DNA of 64,000 bases from NCBI GenBank assembly GCA_963702925.1, contig OY969771.1, forward strand, positions 1 to 64,000, written 5' to 3'. This DNA is from CAIKMD01 sp963702925 (GTDB lineage: Bacteria > Pseudomonadota > Alphaproteobacteria > ATCC43930 > CGMCC-115725). Positions 18,436 through 27,116 of this stretch are shown piece by piece. The notes below the pieces were generated by a model that worked only from the letters and a program-made list of their open reading frames with translations, had not been told where the DNA came from and made no database searches. The position numbers and the translations under genes were made by a program. Numbering within the stretch: position 1 is the stretch's first letter; each line of letters opens with the position of its first letter.

Positions 18436-19071
18436 TCAGACATCTACCTGCTCGGCTATGGCCAGAGCGTCGTCAACTTCGATACCGAGGTAGCGCACGG
18501 TGCTTTCGATCTTTGTGTGGCCCAACAGAAGCTGGACCGCGCGCAAATTGCCGGTACGGCGGTATATGAGCGTGGCCTTGGTGCGGCGCAGGGAATGCGT
18601 TCCGTAGAAATGCGGGTCCAATCCGATGCCTGCGATCCATTCCGACACGAGCCGCGCATACTGCCTCGTCGACATGCATCGGTCGGGATTGCGACGGCTT
18701 GTGAATAGGAACTCGCCAGGCCTCTTGCCCGCAGCCTTGATATAGAGATCGACCGCCTCCCGGGTCTGCTCGGTCAGCTCAAACCTGACGGGATGTCCGG
18801 TTTTCTTCTGACGGACGGATGCGCGATCGAGGGCAATGTCTTGGGGAGCGACGTCTTCGACCCTCAGGCTGACAACGTCACAACCCCTGAGCTTGCTGTC
18901 GATGGCCAGATTGAACATGGCTAGATCGCGTATTCGGCCTGCGACCTGGAGGTTGGTCCGGATGGACCAGACATTCTTGGTCCGTAACGGCGGCTTGGCG
19001 CCGATCATTTTTCCCTTATTCCATGGGGTCCGGCGCGATTCTGTCTGGGTAGTCGCGATTGCTTCGTGCAT
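18436..19071 (-). CDS. Short tyrosine recombinase/integrase
   Basis: A 211-residue tyrosine recombinase. The catalytic set is visible: Arg in SKLRGCDVVSLRV, the H-x-x-R box in THSLRRTKA, and His and Tyr in LLGHTKIESTVRYLG. It lacks the large N-terminal arm- and core-binding domain of phage integrases, as is normal for this short subfamily. GAGGAGG just before the ATG gives a strong ribosome site. It stands alone 370 bases from the GTPase system and may have helped to acquire that island. A broken relative lies at 53.4-53.8 kb. Confidence 0.88.
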   Translation of the reverse strand: MHEAIATTQTESRRTPWNKGKMIGAKPPLRTKNVWSIRTNLQVAGRIRDLAMFNLAIDSKLRGCDVVSLRVEDVAPQDIALDRASVRQKKTGHPVRFELTEQTREAVDLYIKAAGKRPGEFLFTSRRNPDRCMSTRQYARLVSEWIAGIGLDPHFYGTHSLRRTKATLIYRRTGNLRAVQLLLGHTKIESTVRYLGIEVDDALAIAEQVDV

Positions 19072-19440
19072 GTGGTCCTCCTCTCACACAGAGGCTGGCC
19101 ACCTTGCTCCGTTCGCCTTCGCTCGGCGAATCGAGGGCCGCTTTCAGACCATTCCAGCCGCTAAAGCGGGATCGATACTCGGCCGCAGGGCGCAGTTTGA
19201 CCCGAAGCGGGCCTCGGCTCAGCCGACAATGAATGACAGCTCTGCGCCCATTGCCGTCATTCTTTGGCTTTAAATCGTTCCTCTAAAGCGGCCATTCTCT
19301 CCGTTTGAATTATCGCAGCCGCGCCTCCCGCGACGGCCACATCTAGCGTGGGCAGTCACGTCCAACCTGACAGGGAGCGCTTAACGCAGGGCAACGACCG
19401 AGCGCTGCATTGCCACCAAGGTTGCGATTTTCAATCGCGA
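19072..19440. other. Intergenic region between recombinase and GTPase operon
   Basis: About 370 bases with no gene. It holds a short motif, TGACCCGAAGCGGGC (19199-19213), that recurs near 5940 and in variant form near 38457, and probably the recombinase promoter. No attachment-site core could be identified by eye. Confidence 0.4.
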
Positions 19441-21378
19441 TCAGAACCACCAGAACAGAGAATGTTTCGAGTCATCCTCATCGGCCGCGCCGTTGAAAAG
19501 TACGTGGAGATCGTGATCCGAGAGACCGAGCGCGTTTTCGGCATCGGTATCCGAAATTTTCCTGCGCAGAAATGAGAGGCATATCAGAACGCGCAGGTTG
19601 ATGTCCCAATAGCCTGCAGTGTTGAACTTCGGCAGGTCAGACGACAGCATTCGGTACACGTCATCCGGCAGCGCGCCTCTCAGAATTACTGGGCGCAATT
19701 CGGGAAACACCATAACGCAGAGCTTCCAAGTGCCCGCGGATCCTTCGTCCAAAGCTGTCCGTAGAAGGTAGCCTTGCAGACGCACGCGATCGTCGCCCCG
19801 GAGATCGTCGGCCATGGAAGGGAGAAAGGCGCTCCACTCCTCCGCACGCGGACCCACATGACGGGGATAACCCAGGTACGTGAGGCCCAATGCGACGCGA
19901 GACCATGAACGTTCTGTCTTAGGCCATCCTCCGGTGAAGATCGCGCCCACGTGTGGAGGCCAAAGGTAGTTCCACGCGGAATTAAGGTCACCGTGTGCGA
20001 TCGCGTCTAGCGCGGCACTGAAGACCCGTACTGGATCCCACTTAATCAATTCATTGTTCTTGAGTGGTCCGAAGTCTCGCCGCACCGCTTCAGAGGCCAG
20101 TGCATCCGCAGCCGAACCCACCGGATGGGCATCAAGCAGCTCGGCTAGTTGGTCGTTCGATAGCGGGGTTAACGTCTCCGGTCCGACGAGATCGGACCGC
20201 GCGCGCAGCACCGGCACCTGGTAGCGTTGCGGGAAGCCCTGCAACAACGTTGACGCATCCGCGCCCGCTATAATGGCGTTCTCGATATCGTCCTTCCACG
20301 GAGAGAGTGCTTCATAATTTAGGTCTAGATGGCGCGCCACGGCCCCGACATCCTCCCCATGGAGACCCCGAAATCGCTGGGCAATGACGCCTGGAGGCAC
20401 AAGCTGGTCTACCTTCTGGTCGGCGAGGACATCCAGCAGACCGACCGGCGAAACGGTGGGCGAGAGCGACGGCGCTGCCGCTGGAATTCCAAGAATGTCC
20501 TTCTTCAGGATCTCGCCGTCATTCGGATCAGGAAGGCACCGAAAAACTCGCAGTGCATGTTCGGTAGCGATGTTCTGGTGACCACGTCCGAGCAGGAACA
20601 GCTCGACCAACATCGGGTAGCAGCTTCGGGCTGCAAGAATGTCCCGACCGTACCTCCACAGGAATCTCCGGAGGTCCGTAACTTGGCCCGTCGCGGCATC
20701 CCGCGCGCCGGCGATCGCCCAATCGGACGGGATACCCTCGGGCGGATTCACATCGCCTGGCGAGGTCAGCTGAACGTCGTACTGGATCAGATCGCTCTTC
20801 CGGCGCTCAGTGCGGGCGGTGCGGAACGCAAACGCCGCACGCAATCGTGGCCATTGCTGAGACCATATCGCTGTGACGATCCCTTCCGCGATCTTTTGGT
20901 CCAATGCCGCGGACAACAGCGCGGGCCGCCCCGAATAGTAATCCTGTATAGCGCGTTGCAATTCGTGTTTGTCGATCGCGGGCGGCTCAGTCAGTCTCGC
21001 CTCCAAGGGTACTGGCACGGCGTACGCTTTGAAATCTCCGCGGGGACGTCTGAAGCATTGGAGCAGATCGTGCAGATCCGTGCGCGAGCCAAGGACACGT
21101 GCATCGAGCAATAGCACGTGACTCCACACGCAACCGGGTCGGGCCAGTTCTGGGGCCGGCCACGTCCTGATAAGGGCGTAGTGCTTGGATTCCTCCAGAG
21201 GAACGCCCGTGATGTAGCTTTCATCCGGCGCCAACTTGGTTCCGGTTGCGAGATCGCTTGCCGCCGACAGCCGGTATAGATCCGCGGCCGGAAGGTTCAC
21301 GGAGGCCGCGATCTGCCGGTGACCGTCTGAATAGCCGAACAGAGCCTGATCAACCCTGTCGTGCTCGCCAATATTCAC
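19441..21378 (-). CDS. GAP1-like protein (GTPase-associated protein 1)
   Basis: A protein of about 645 residues and the last gene of the five-gene operon. Its N-terminus, DQALFGYSDGHRQIAAS, is the signature I associate with the GAP1 N-terminal domain (type 1), followed by long middle and C-terminal regions as expected for GAP1-M and GAP1-C. I see no nuclease, GTPase or membrane motif. I start it at the GTG at 21378, because this gives the same 4-base stop/start overlap (GTGA) seen at the operon's other junctions; an upstream GTG at 21405 is possible. Such proteins are predicted partners of the double GTPases in bacterial conflict systems. The biochemical role is unknown. Confidence 0.75.
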   Translation of the reverse strand: MNIGEHDRVDQALFGYSDGHRQIAASVNLPAADLYRLSAASDLATGTKLAPDESYITGVPLEESKHYALIRTWPAPELARPGCVWSHVLLLDARVLGSRTDLHDLLQCFRRPRGDFKAYAVPVPLEARLTEPPAIDKHELQRAIQDYYSGRPALLSAALDQKIAEGIVTAIWSQQWPRLRAAFAFRTARTERRKSDLIQYDVQLTSPGDVNPPEGIPSDWAIAGARDAATGQVTDLRRFLWRYGRDILAARSCYPMLVELFLLGRGHQNIATEHALRVFRCLPDPNDGEILKKDILGIPAAAPSLSPTVSPVGLLDVLADQKVDQLVPPGVIAQRFRGLHGEDVGAVARHLDLNYEALSPWKDDIENAIIAGADASTLLQGFPQRYQVPVLRARSDLVGPETLTPLSNDQLAELLDAHPVGSAADALASEAVRRDFGPLKNNELIKWDPVRVFSAALDAIAHGDLNSAWNYLWPPHVGAIFTGGWPKTERSWSRVALGLTYLGYPRHVGPRAEEWSAFLPSMADDLRGDDRVRLQGYLLRTALDEGSAGTWKLCVMVFPELRPVILRGALPDDVYRMLSSDLPKFNTAGYWDINLRVLICLSFLRRKISDTDAENALGLSDHDLHVLFNGAADEDDSKHSLFWWF

Positions 21379-22257
21379 GGCTTTGCGGTCCAGCGTCCCA
21401 ACCACAGCAGCGGAGATGTTAGATCATGTGCGGCAACGTCGGGACCAACGATTTTGATGCGGCAGCTGGGCGGCTGCACCTTCAGAAGACGATCACGATC
21501 CGGACCGGGACCATCTTCCTTCTTTGACAGCTGGCCGCCCTGGGCGGAGACGCCGTATACACGGACAGCGACCGCCCCTTGGCCGCTCCTGAGGTATTGA
21601 TCCAGCAACGGCATTCTTTTCTTGAGCCACGCATCGGCCGAGATCCCGTCGGTCAGGTCCCAGGCTGAAACTATGACCGCCACCCGCAGGGGCTTCGCCT
21701 GGAACGGGGAACGCTGCATCGCCTCAAGCAGATCAACTACCTGAACCTGAAGAGGTGTTCTTTCTGGAATCCAAGGCGGATCCTCGGCCGACAACGGCTC
21801 CGCCGCCGAACGCTCGTCCAATTCATCCGATCCAAGAGCATCCAGAATCGTCACGCTGTCGATGTCCCGGAGGGCGCTCACGAACAACAGCATCCCGCTT
21901 GACTCGTTCACGAGTTCGGACAAATTCGGGCGAGCAGAGTCGGCTGGCGAATGCGGTTTCGAAGCGTTCGCCCGGCAGATCCGTGAACTCGAGCGTCAAC
22001 TCCGTTCCTGACTGTGGATGTCGCAGGTTGATTGCGATGTCCTCGATCTGATCGCTCTTCGTCCGTTCGACTTCCCAACCTTCCGACCACGACTGTGCGA
22101 TCTCTTCTAGATACCGGAAGTCTCCCGAATGCCTGCCCTTCTCCAAGGCTGTCTTCAGCTCCCTGCTATCGAGCAAATGCCACAACGCCGCCGCAAACGT
22201 CGATTTGCCCGAGCGATGAAAACCGAAGACCATGTACCGGTGCGGATTCACGGTCAC
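21375..22257 (-). pseudogene. Double-GTPase-1-like protein, frameshifted
   Basis: Two minus-strand frames form one gene of about 294 codons. The first (GTG start at 22257, overlapping the upstream stop by 4 bases) carries the P-loop GFHRSGKST at residues 12-20 and the switch motif DLPGE near residue 95. The second, from about 21925, continues with NLSELVNESSGMLLFVSA and the base-specificity-like VIVSAWDLTDG, ending at 21375. One extra base around 21925-21935 shifts the frame. The cause may be a real mutation, a sequencing error or, less likely, programmed +1 shifting. If real, it would kill this GTPase and reduce coupled translation of GAP1. Confidence 0.7.
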
Positions 22258-23273
22258 TCCAGCGGTTCGGTTTTGGCCAGCAGCCGATCTATCTGCCGCG
22301 GCGCTTTGGGGAGATCATCGGGCAGAACGCTCGGCAATGGCAACGGGGCCGTCCATCGCCTCACGGCCTCATCAAGTCCAACGAAGCCGATGGCATAGTC
22401 CCTCTTGGGAAGCGCACAGACCCGGAAGCATCCGACCGCGAGGTGTCTGTTCGCGAACTCCTCGACGATTTGATTCTCGTACTCGGTCAGATACTGGAGC
22501 TGATCGTCGGCATCATCCCGCGTTTTGGTAATGTCGAATTTCGTGGAGAGAACCTCGACTGTCTGCGCGCACGTCAGCGCGCCGTTATCGTGGAGGGCGT
22601 GGATCATCTGCTTGAACTGGCGCGTATAGGACGTCCGCTGCTCGATCGAAGCGACCCTCGCGCCGTCCAGAATGAAGCAGACCCGTTCCGCGAGCGCAAG
22701 TTCCGATAGAGTGGGAATGAGCTCCGTGGCGGTCCGAGCAAAGCCATAAGCCTCGCCAGAACGATCGGACATGACTAGATCGACGATCTCGCCCGGCTTT
22801 CTCGCCAAAGCTAGGTGAAAGAACGCCGGAGGATCGTTCCGGCTGGTTCTTGGAATGGTAGGAATCGTTCTTTGTGAATTCAGAAGAGCCAGATGGTGGC
22901 GCTTGGCGAAGCCGACCAGCGTCCGGCTACCGGCAAAACTCATTCCTGCGAACGGCCCCTTGCAGTACATCTCGTAGATCGACGCGATAAGGGTCGTCTT
23001 ACCCGCTTTGTATTCGCCCACAAAGGCGACCGCGCGGATCTGCCGTTGCCGCGCGAATACGGCCACATCCTCCAGATGCATGACGTCCCCGGAAACGATG
23101 CGCATAGGAGCGCTCTTCTCAGGGGGTGCTTCCGATATTTCGAGGACCGCAGACTCCGAGTCACTCTCTGCGTAATTGGGGCAACTTTCGACTGGGTCGT
23201 GGCGCAGCTTACACTTACCGGTCGATTGGACCGGACAATCTGCGATCGAACAGGGGCGCACCACAGCGTTCAT
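22254..23273 (-). CDS. Double-GTPase-2-like P-loop GTPase with N-terminal Cys cluster
   Basis: A 339-residue GTPase. The P-loop GEYKAGKTTL is at residues 86-95, a DRSGE switch-type motif lies near 170 and STKFD, the guanine-specificity loop, near 247. A four-cysteine cluster (C8, C13, C21, C31) precedes the GTPase domain and probably binds zinc. The start ATG overlaps the stop of the helical protein by 4 bases, and its own stop overlaps the next GTPase by 4. Two GTPases in one operon with GASH- and GAP1-like genes is the layout of predicted GTPase-centred conflict systems. Confidence 0.78.
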   Translation of the reverse strand: MNAVVRPCSIADCPVQSTGKCKLRHDPVESCPNYAESDSESAVLEISEAPPEKSAPMRIVSGDVMHLEDVAVFARQRQIRAVAFVGEYKAGKTTLIASIYEMYCKGPFAGMSFAGSRTLVGFAKRHHLALLNSQRTIPTIPRTSRNDPPAFFHLALARKPGEIVDLVMSDRSGEAYGFARTATELIPTLSELALAERVCFILDGARVASIEQRTSYTRQFKQMIHALHDNGALTCAQTVEVLSTKFDITKTRDDADDQLQYLTEYENQIVEEFANRHLAVGCFRVCALPKRDYAIGFVGLDEAVRRWTAPLPLPSVLPDDLPKAPRQIDRLLAKTEPLE

Positions 23274-24355
23274 TGCGCGAGGCCACCGTATCCGATCAGC
23301 ACGCGTTCGCGGAAGGCCTGGACGGCAAGTTCGTAATACGAGACTTCCGTCACGGGAATTGCTCCTAACAGGCCTTCGAGAGGGTCGCGCCAGTTCTTGG
23401 TGCCCTGCTCGGCCGCAAGATTGACCGCCGCCTGAACTGGAAAGAGCTCACGCGCGCTTGCCGGCAGAGGTTTGACCAGACGCAACAGGCCCTTGGCATC
23501 GATTCCTTCGACAGATGACTTCAGGGACGTCTTTGCGTCGGCAACATCACCCAGCGCCCGGCGGAGCAGGCCGTATGCACCGTAGGGTCCGGGGAACGAG
23601 CGGACGAGATCGCCAAGCTCGACAGCGGAGGCTACGGCGATCCCCGGCCCGCCCAACGCAGTCCGAGGCCTGTCGAGGAGCTCGCTCCAATCGCCGATAT
23701 ACCACCAGAGCAGGTCCAGCTCTTCAGCGAGACGCATCGCATCGCCCTTCACCGATGCGGCGGCGTCATCTGCCGCGCTTGCCACCTTCGTAATCCCGTC
23801 CCGCAGATCCGCCGACAAGGCATCCAAGGCCGCCCGAACGGTCGGGCCCTGGAAGCTGTTTTGGACGGCGTCGAACTCCGTATTGATGTCCTTCGCCGGC
23901 GCCATCGCGATCTTCTTGTCCGCAAGGACTATCCGGCGTTCGTTAGCGAACGCGTTTATGGCGTCGCGTGCTTCTCCCAAGAGATCGCCTCCGCCCGCAG
24001 GTTCCCGCTTGCCGCAATAGGACACGACGAGACTTGCGATCGCGCATTCGACACCGCTTCGCGATACCAAATCCCGGAGCAGTAGCGTGGCAATACGCGC
24101 CGCCTCTGCTTTGTCGATCTCGAGGGAGAAGTGGATATCCGGTTCTTTGACCGTCTTCTCGAACCACTGCGCCACGTCCTGCGTGTCGAAGGACAAATTG
24201 AATGCGATGCGACAGAGGTCGTAGACCTTGTCCATAGTCTTGATGAGCGAATAGAGCTTACCGTGCGCATTTTGCCGAGCCGCCACGACCTCGCGTGTCG
24301 CCGCCGGCGCAACGGACCTGTATGCTTCCAGAAATTTGAATTCCTTTTTGGCCAT
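23270..24355 (-). CDS. GASH-like helical protein of the GTPase system
   Basis: A 361-residue, mostly α-helical soluble protein without an enzymatic motif. The segment around LDLLWWYIGDWSELL (residues about 218-232) and the overall helix pattern fit the GTPase-associated system helical (GASH) family as I recall it. The ATG shares one base with the upstream phosphoesterase stop (TAATG), and the stop overlaps the GTPase start by 4 bases. It is probably a scaffold or regulator that links effector and GTPases; this is inference from context. Confidence 0.68.
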   Translation of the reverse strand: MAKKEFKFLEAYRSVAPAATREVVAARQNAHGKLYSLIKTMDKVYDLCRIAFNLSFDTQDVAQWFEKTVKEPDIHFSLEIDKAEAARIATLLLRDLVSRSGVECAIASLVVSYCGKREPAGGGDLLGEARDAINAFANERRIVLADKKIAMAPAKDINTEFDAVQNSFQGPTVRAALDALSADLRDGITKVASAADDAAASVKGDAMRLAEELDLLWWYIGDWSELLDRPRTALGGPGIAVASAVELGDLVRSFPGPYGAYGLLRRALGDVADAKTSLKSSVEGIDAKGLLRLVKPLPASARELFPVQAAVNLAAEQGTKNWRDPLEGLLGAIPVTEVSYYELAVQAFRERVLIGYGGLAQ

Positions 24356-25677
24356 TAAGCTCCCCCCTGCCCGGCCAACATCTCGTCAACCAGGTCATTC
24401 AACTGCTTCAACTTACCTTCTTCATGGCTGCGGCGGACAGCATTGATCGCCTGTTCGTAATCCTTAAGGTCCTTGTCGCCCGGCCTGTCGAGCTCGAGCT
24501 TCGTGATGACCCTCCGCTGTTCGTGCTCCTTTAGCTTGAAAAGCTTGATCGTCACGCTCCGGACCGTGACGGGCAGCGCGCGTTCGGTAGTCATCGGTTT
24601 CTCCAACACTTGCGCGGCCTCGGTCTCCGTCGGCGCGGGCGCTGCCGCAGGAGGAGCCCAGGCCGGCAGAACGAAGCGGTTCTCCCAAATCTCGATATCT
24701 TCCGCATCGTGAATGGCCTGGAATTGCGACACCTCGTACATTCTGACCCAAAGCATCACCTTGAGGAGGCGCTTCTCCCCTTCTTTTTCGACTGAGACAT
24801 CGATCCAGTTATAGCCGGGTTTCCACTCAAAGTCGTCGCGGTCGGGCTGCAGCGCGCCGGCCCGTATCCGCAGATACCGCTTATACTCGTCTACGCGCCG
24901 GGTGTGCTCATGCCCGAAGAGCTGGATTTTGGCGACCTTGTTAATGCGGTCCTCAAACGCGTGCTTGTTCTTCAGCCATCCGAGGGGATGGTGACACATC
25001 ACGAGGTGCGTCACGCCGTCTTCCACCTGAATTTGAGACGCAGCCGGGTCAATGAGCATCCGACCTTCCTTATCGTCTGCACCGGAGATGAGCACCGTAT
25101 TGAAGCCCCACAATCTGAGCTTCGATCCGTCGTTTAGGGGCAGGTCCCTGGTGGCGAACGGGCGTGCCGGCACATCCGCGCCGTTCCGTTCAGCGTCGGT
25201 CTCTATGTAAGGGCGCAGCGCACACAAAAACTTGGCTGCGAATCGATTGTAGTTATCGATCGGCCCGAAGATCACATCGGCCGAGATGCGGTCGCGAAAC
25301 CACTTCCTGATCTCGCCGTCCGCTTCCTTGGCACCGATTTCGCGCAGTAGTTTGCGCGCGGCGACGAAGGCCGGTCCAGCCTCCACGCTGCGATCGACGT
25401 CGTGGTTGCCAGGCACGACGAAGACGTTATCGATGGCGCAGCCAGCCACGGGGCAGATCTCGTTTTCCAACCATTGATAGGCGAAGTCGTATTCGGCGGC
25501 CTTTCCCGCGAAGGCGATATCCCCCGACAACAAGACCCCGTCGGCAGGACGCCCGATGCGTTCCCGCATCGCCTTGACATCGCGGATCATGTCGTTCCTG
25601 AGAGCCAAATTTGGATCGTCCGGTTGGCCTACCTCGACCTTCTTGAAATGGATGTCCGAGATATGGAGAAAGAGCAT
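24355..25677 (-). CDS. Calcineurin-like metallophosphoesterase with C-terminal adaptor, likely effector
   Basis: A 440-residue protein, first gene of the operon. The full two-metal phosphoesterase motif set is present: D8-x-H10 (SDIHF), GDIAF near 52, GNHD near 90, CHHP near 235 and GHEH near 260. After residue 330 a Pro/Ala linker leads to a charged helical tail of about 90 residues (VTIKLFKLKEHEQRR and on). This resembles a small adaptor domain used to plug effectors into GTPase systems. The phosphoesterase may cut nucleic acid or a nucleotide. It probably acts as the toxic effector released or activated by the GTPases; this is inference. Confidence 0.8.
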   Translation of the reverse strand: MLFLHISDIHFKKVEVGQPDDPNLALRNDMIRDVKAMRERIGRPADGVLLSGDIAFAGKAAEYDFAYQWLENEICPVAGCAIDNVFVVPGNHDVDRSVEAGPAFVAARKLLREIGAKEADGEIRKWFRDRISADVIFGPIDNYNRFAAKFLCALRPYIETDAERNGADVPARPFATRDLPLNDGSKLRLWGFNTVLISGADDKEGRMLIDPAASQIQVEDGVTHLVMCHHPLGWLKNKHAFEDRINKVAKIQLFGHEHTRRVDEYKRYLRIRAGALQPDRDDFEWKPGYNWIDVSVEKEGEKRLLKVMLWVRMYEVSQFQAIHDAEDIEIWENRFVLPAWAPPAAAPAPTETEAAQVLEKPMTTERALPVTVRSVTIKLFKLKEHEQRRVITKLELDRPGDKDLKDYEQAINAVRRSHEEGKLKQLNDLVDEMLAGQGGA

Positions 25678-26411
25678 TCAATCTGCCCACATATGGCGAG
25701 TGCCGCTGCTTCCTCAGCATTCCTGACCTGTGGAAAAGAGTCAAACGGAAGGTCCGAGCGGACGCTGACAGCCAGATCCGGCAGCCATTGGTGTCTATTG
25801 GAGCCGATTAGACAATTCACTCTCGGCTGGTATTCCTTCGCTTTGTTCTGCAGACGCCCTTGGCAATCATTCGCTTTGGTTGAGGTCTGCCGAAAAGTGG
25901 ACCGTCGGCTCTCGGCCAACAACCGCCGTGACGTTGCACTGCTCTGAACGACGCGATGTGCCACTACCTGACATGCCGCCGATCGAAGCCTAAAAACAGC
26001 CGGTTGGGGCCGCCAGTTAGCTAGCGCTCGATGTCCTGCGCAAGCCGTGCAGCGGGCACCCAATGTGATCGAGGGACCACCCGAGGCGATGCTCTTGGCC
26101 CGTTTTCAGCACAGGCGTTCCAATGCGAGCGTCATTCGCTGTCTGCTGCAGTGTGCTGTCCCAGCGACTTGTCGCCGGTGCCCCACAAGCATTGATCACA
26201 CGGTTGCTAGAGCGAGAACGTGATCGACTGGCCTAAACATCTGAACGTGGACGTCGCTGCCTTGATTTAGGTGACCTTTGATTTCAAGGCATCAGCGAAA
26301 GCCGAATGCGTATCGACTGACCTAGATCAAAGCGGCTGGCCCTGCTTCTCGCTATGAAAACTGCGTTCTGGCCTGCCTCCGCCGGTCGCTGCAGCGTAGT
26401 GGAGAAGCACG
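25678..26411. other. Divergent intergenic region
   Basis: About 730 bases without a convincing gene, lying between the minus-strand GTPase operon and the plus-strand ABC operon and so holding both promoters. It contains TTGATTTCAA near 26279 and a weak FNR-like site (see 26317). Frames in this stretch look random. Confidence 0.5.
26317..26330. promoter_or_regulatory. Weak FNR/FixK-like site before the ABC operon
   Basis: CTGACCTAGATCAA has a perfect right half (ATCAA) and two mismatches in the left half. It lies 82 bases before the ABC ATPase start. It is weaker than the other sites in the window. Confidence 0.25.
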
Positions 26412-27116
26412 ATGAGCGTCATCCGGGCCGAAAACGTGGTGAAGTCCTATCGCATGGGCGATGTGGTGGTGCAAGCGCTGCGCGGCGTCAGCTTCGACAT
26501 CGCGGCCGGCGCGTTCGTATCCTTCGTCGGCCCGTCGGGAAGCGGCAAGAGCACGCTCCTCAATCTCATCGGTTGTCTCGATCGTCCGACCAGCGGGAAG
26601 CTCACCGTGCTCGACACCGATGTGGCGGCGCTCGGTCGCAAGGAAAGCGCGCGGTTTCGGGGCCAGAACATCGGATTTATCTTCCAGGACTTCAACTTGA
26701 TCCCCGTGCTCTCGGTCTACGAGAATGTCGAATATCCTTTGATCATGGTGCAGTCTTGGCCGGAGAAGCGGCGACACGACAGGGTGATGGAATTGCTCGC
26801 CGCGGTTGGCATGGCCGATCAGGCGCAAAAGCGGCCGGATCAGATTTCCGGCGGCCAGAAACAGCGCGTTGCCGTGGCCCGCGCGCTCGCGCCCGAGACC
26901 AAACTCGTCTTGGCCGACGAGCCGACCGCGAACCTGGATTCCGAAACCGCGCACCGGGTCATCGATCTGATGCGTCATCTGAAGACTGAGCTCGGCGTCA
27001 CCTTCGCCTTCTCGACCCACGATCCGAAGATCATGGCCGAGGCGGAGATTATCTATCATCTTGAGGATGGCAAGGTGAAGAACGTGGAGAGAGTACAGGA
27101 GGCGGTCCATGCTTGA
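26412..27116 (+). CDS. ABC transporter ATP-binding protein, LolD/MacB type
   Basis: A 234-residue ATPase with Walker A GPSGSGKSTLLN (about residue 38), signature ISGGQKQRVAVARALA, Walker B LVLADEPTANLDS and a switch histidine in STHD. TANLDSETAHRV is typical of the LolD/MacB/FtsE branch, which drives mechanotransmission rather than substrate import. Its stop overlaps the permease start by 8 bases. With the FtsX-like permease and LolA-like carrier downstream it probably powers movement of a lipid or lipoprotein from the inner membrane towards the outer membrane. Confidence 0.9.
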   Translation: MSVIRAENVVKSYRMGDVVVQALRGVSFDIAAGAFVSFVGPSGSGKSTLLNLIGCLDRPTSGKLTVLDTDVAALGRKESARFRGQNIGFIFQDFNLIPVLSVYENVEYPLIMVQSWPEKRRHDRVMELLAAVGMADQAQKRPDQISGGQKQRVAVARALAPETKLVLADEPTANLDSETAHRVIDLMRHLKTELGVTFAFSTHDPKIMAEAEIIYHLEDGKVKNVERVQEAVHA

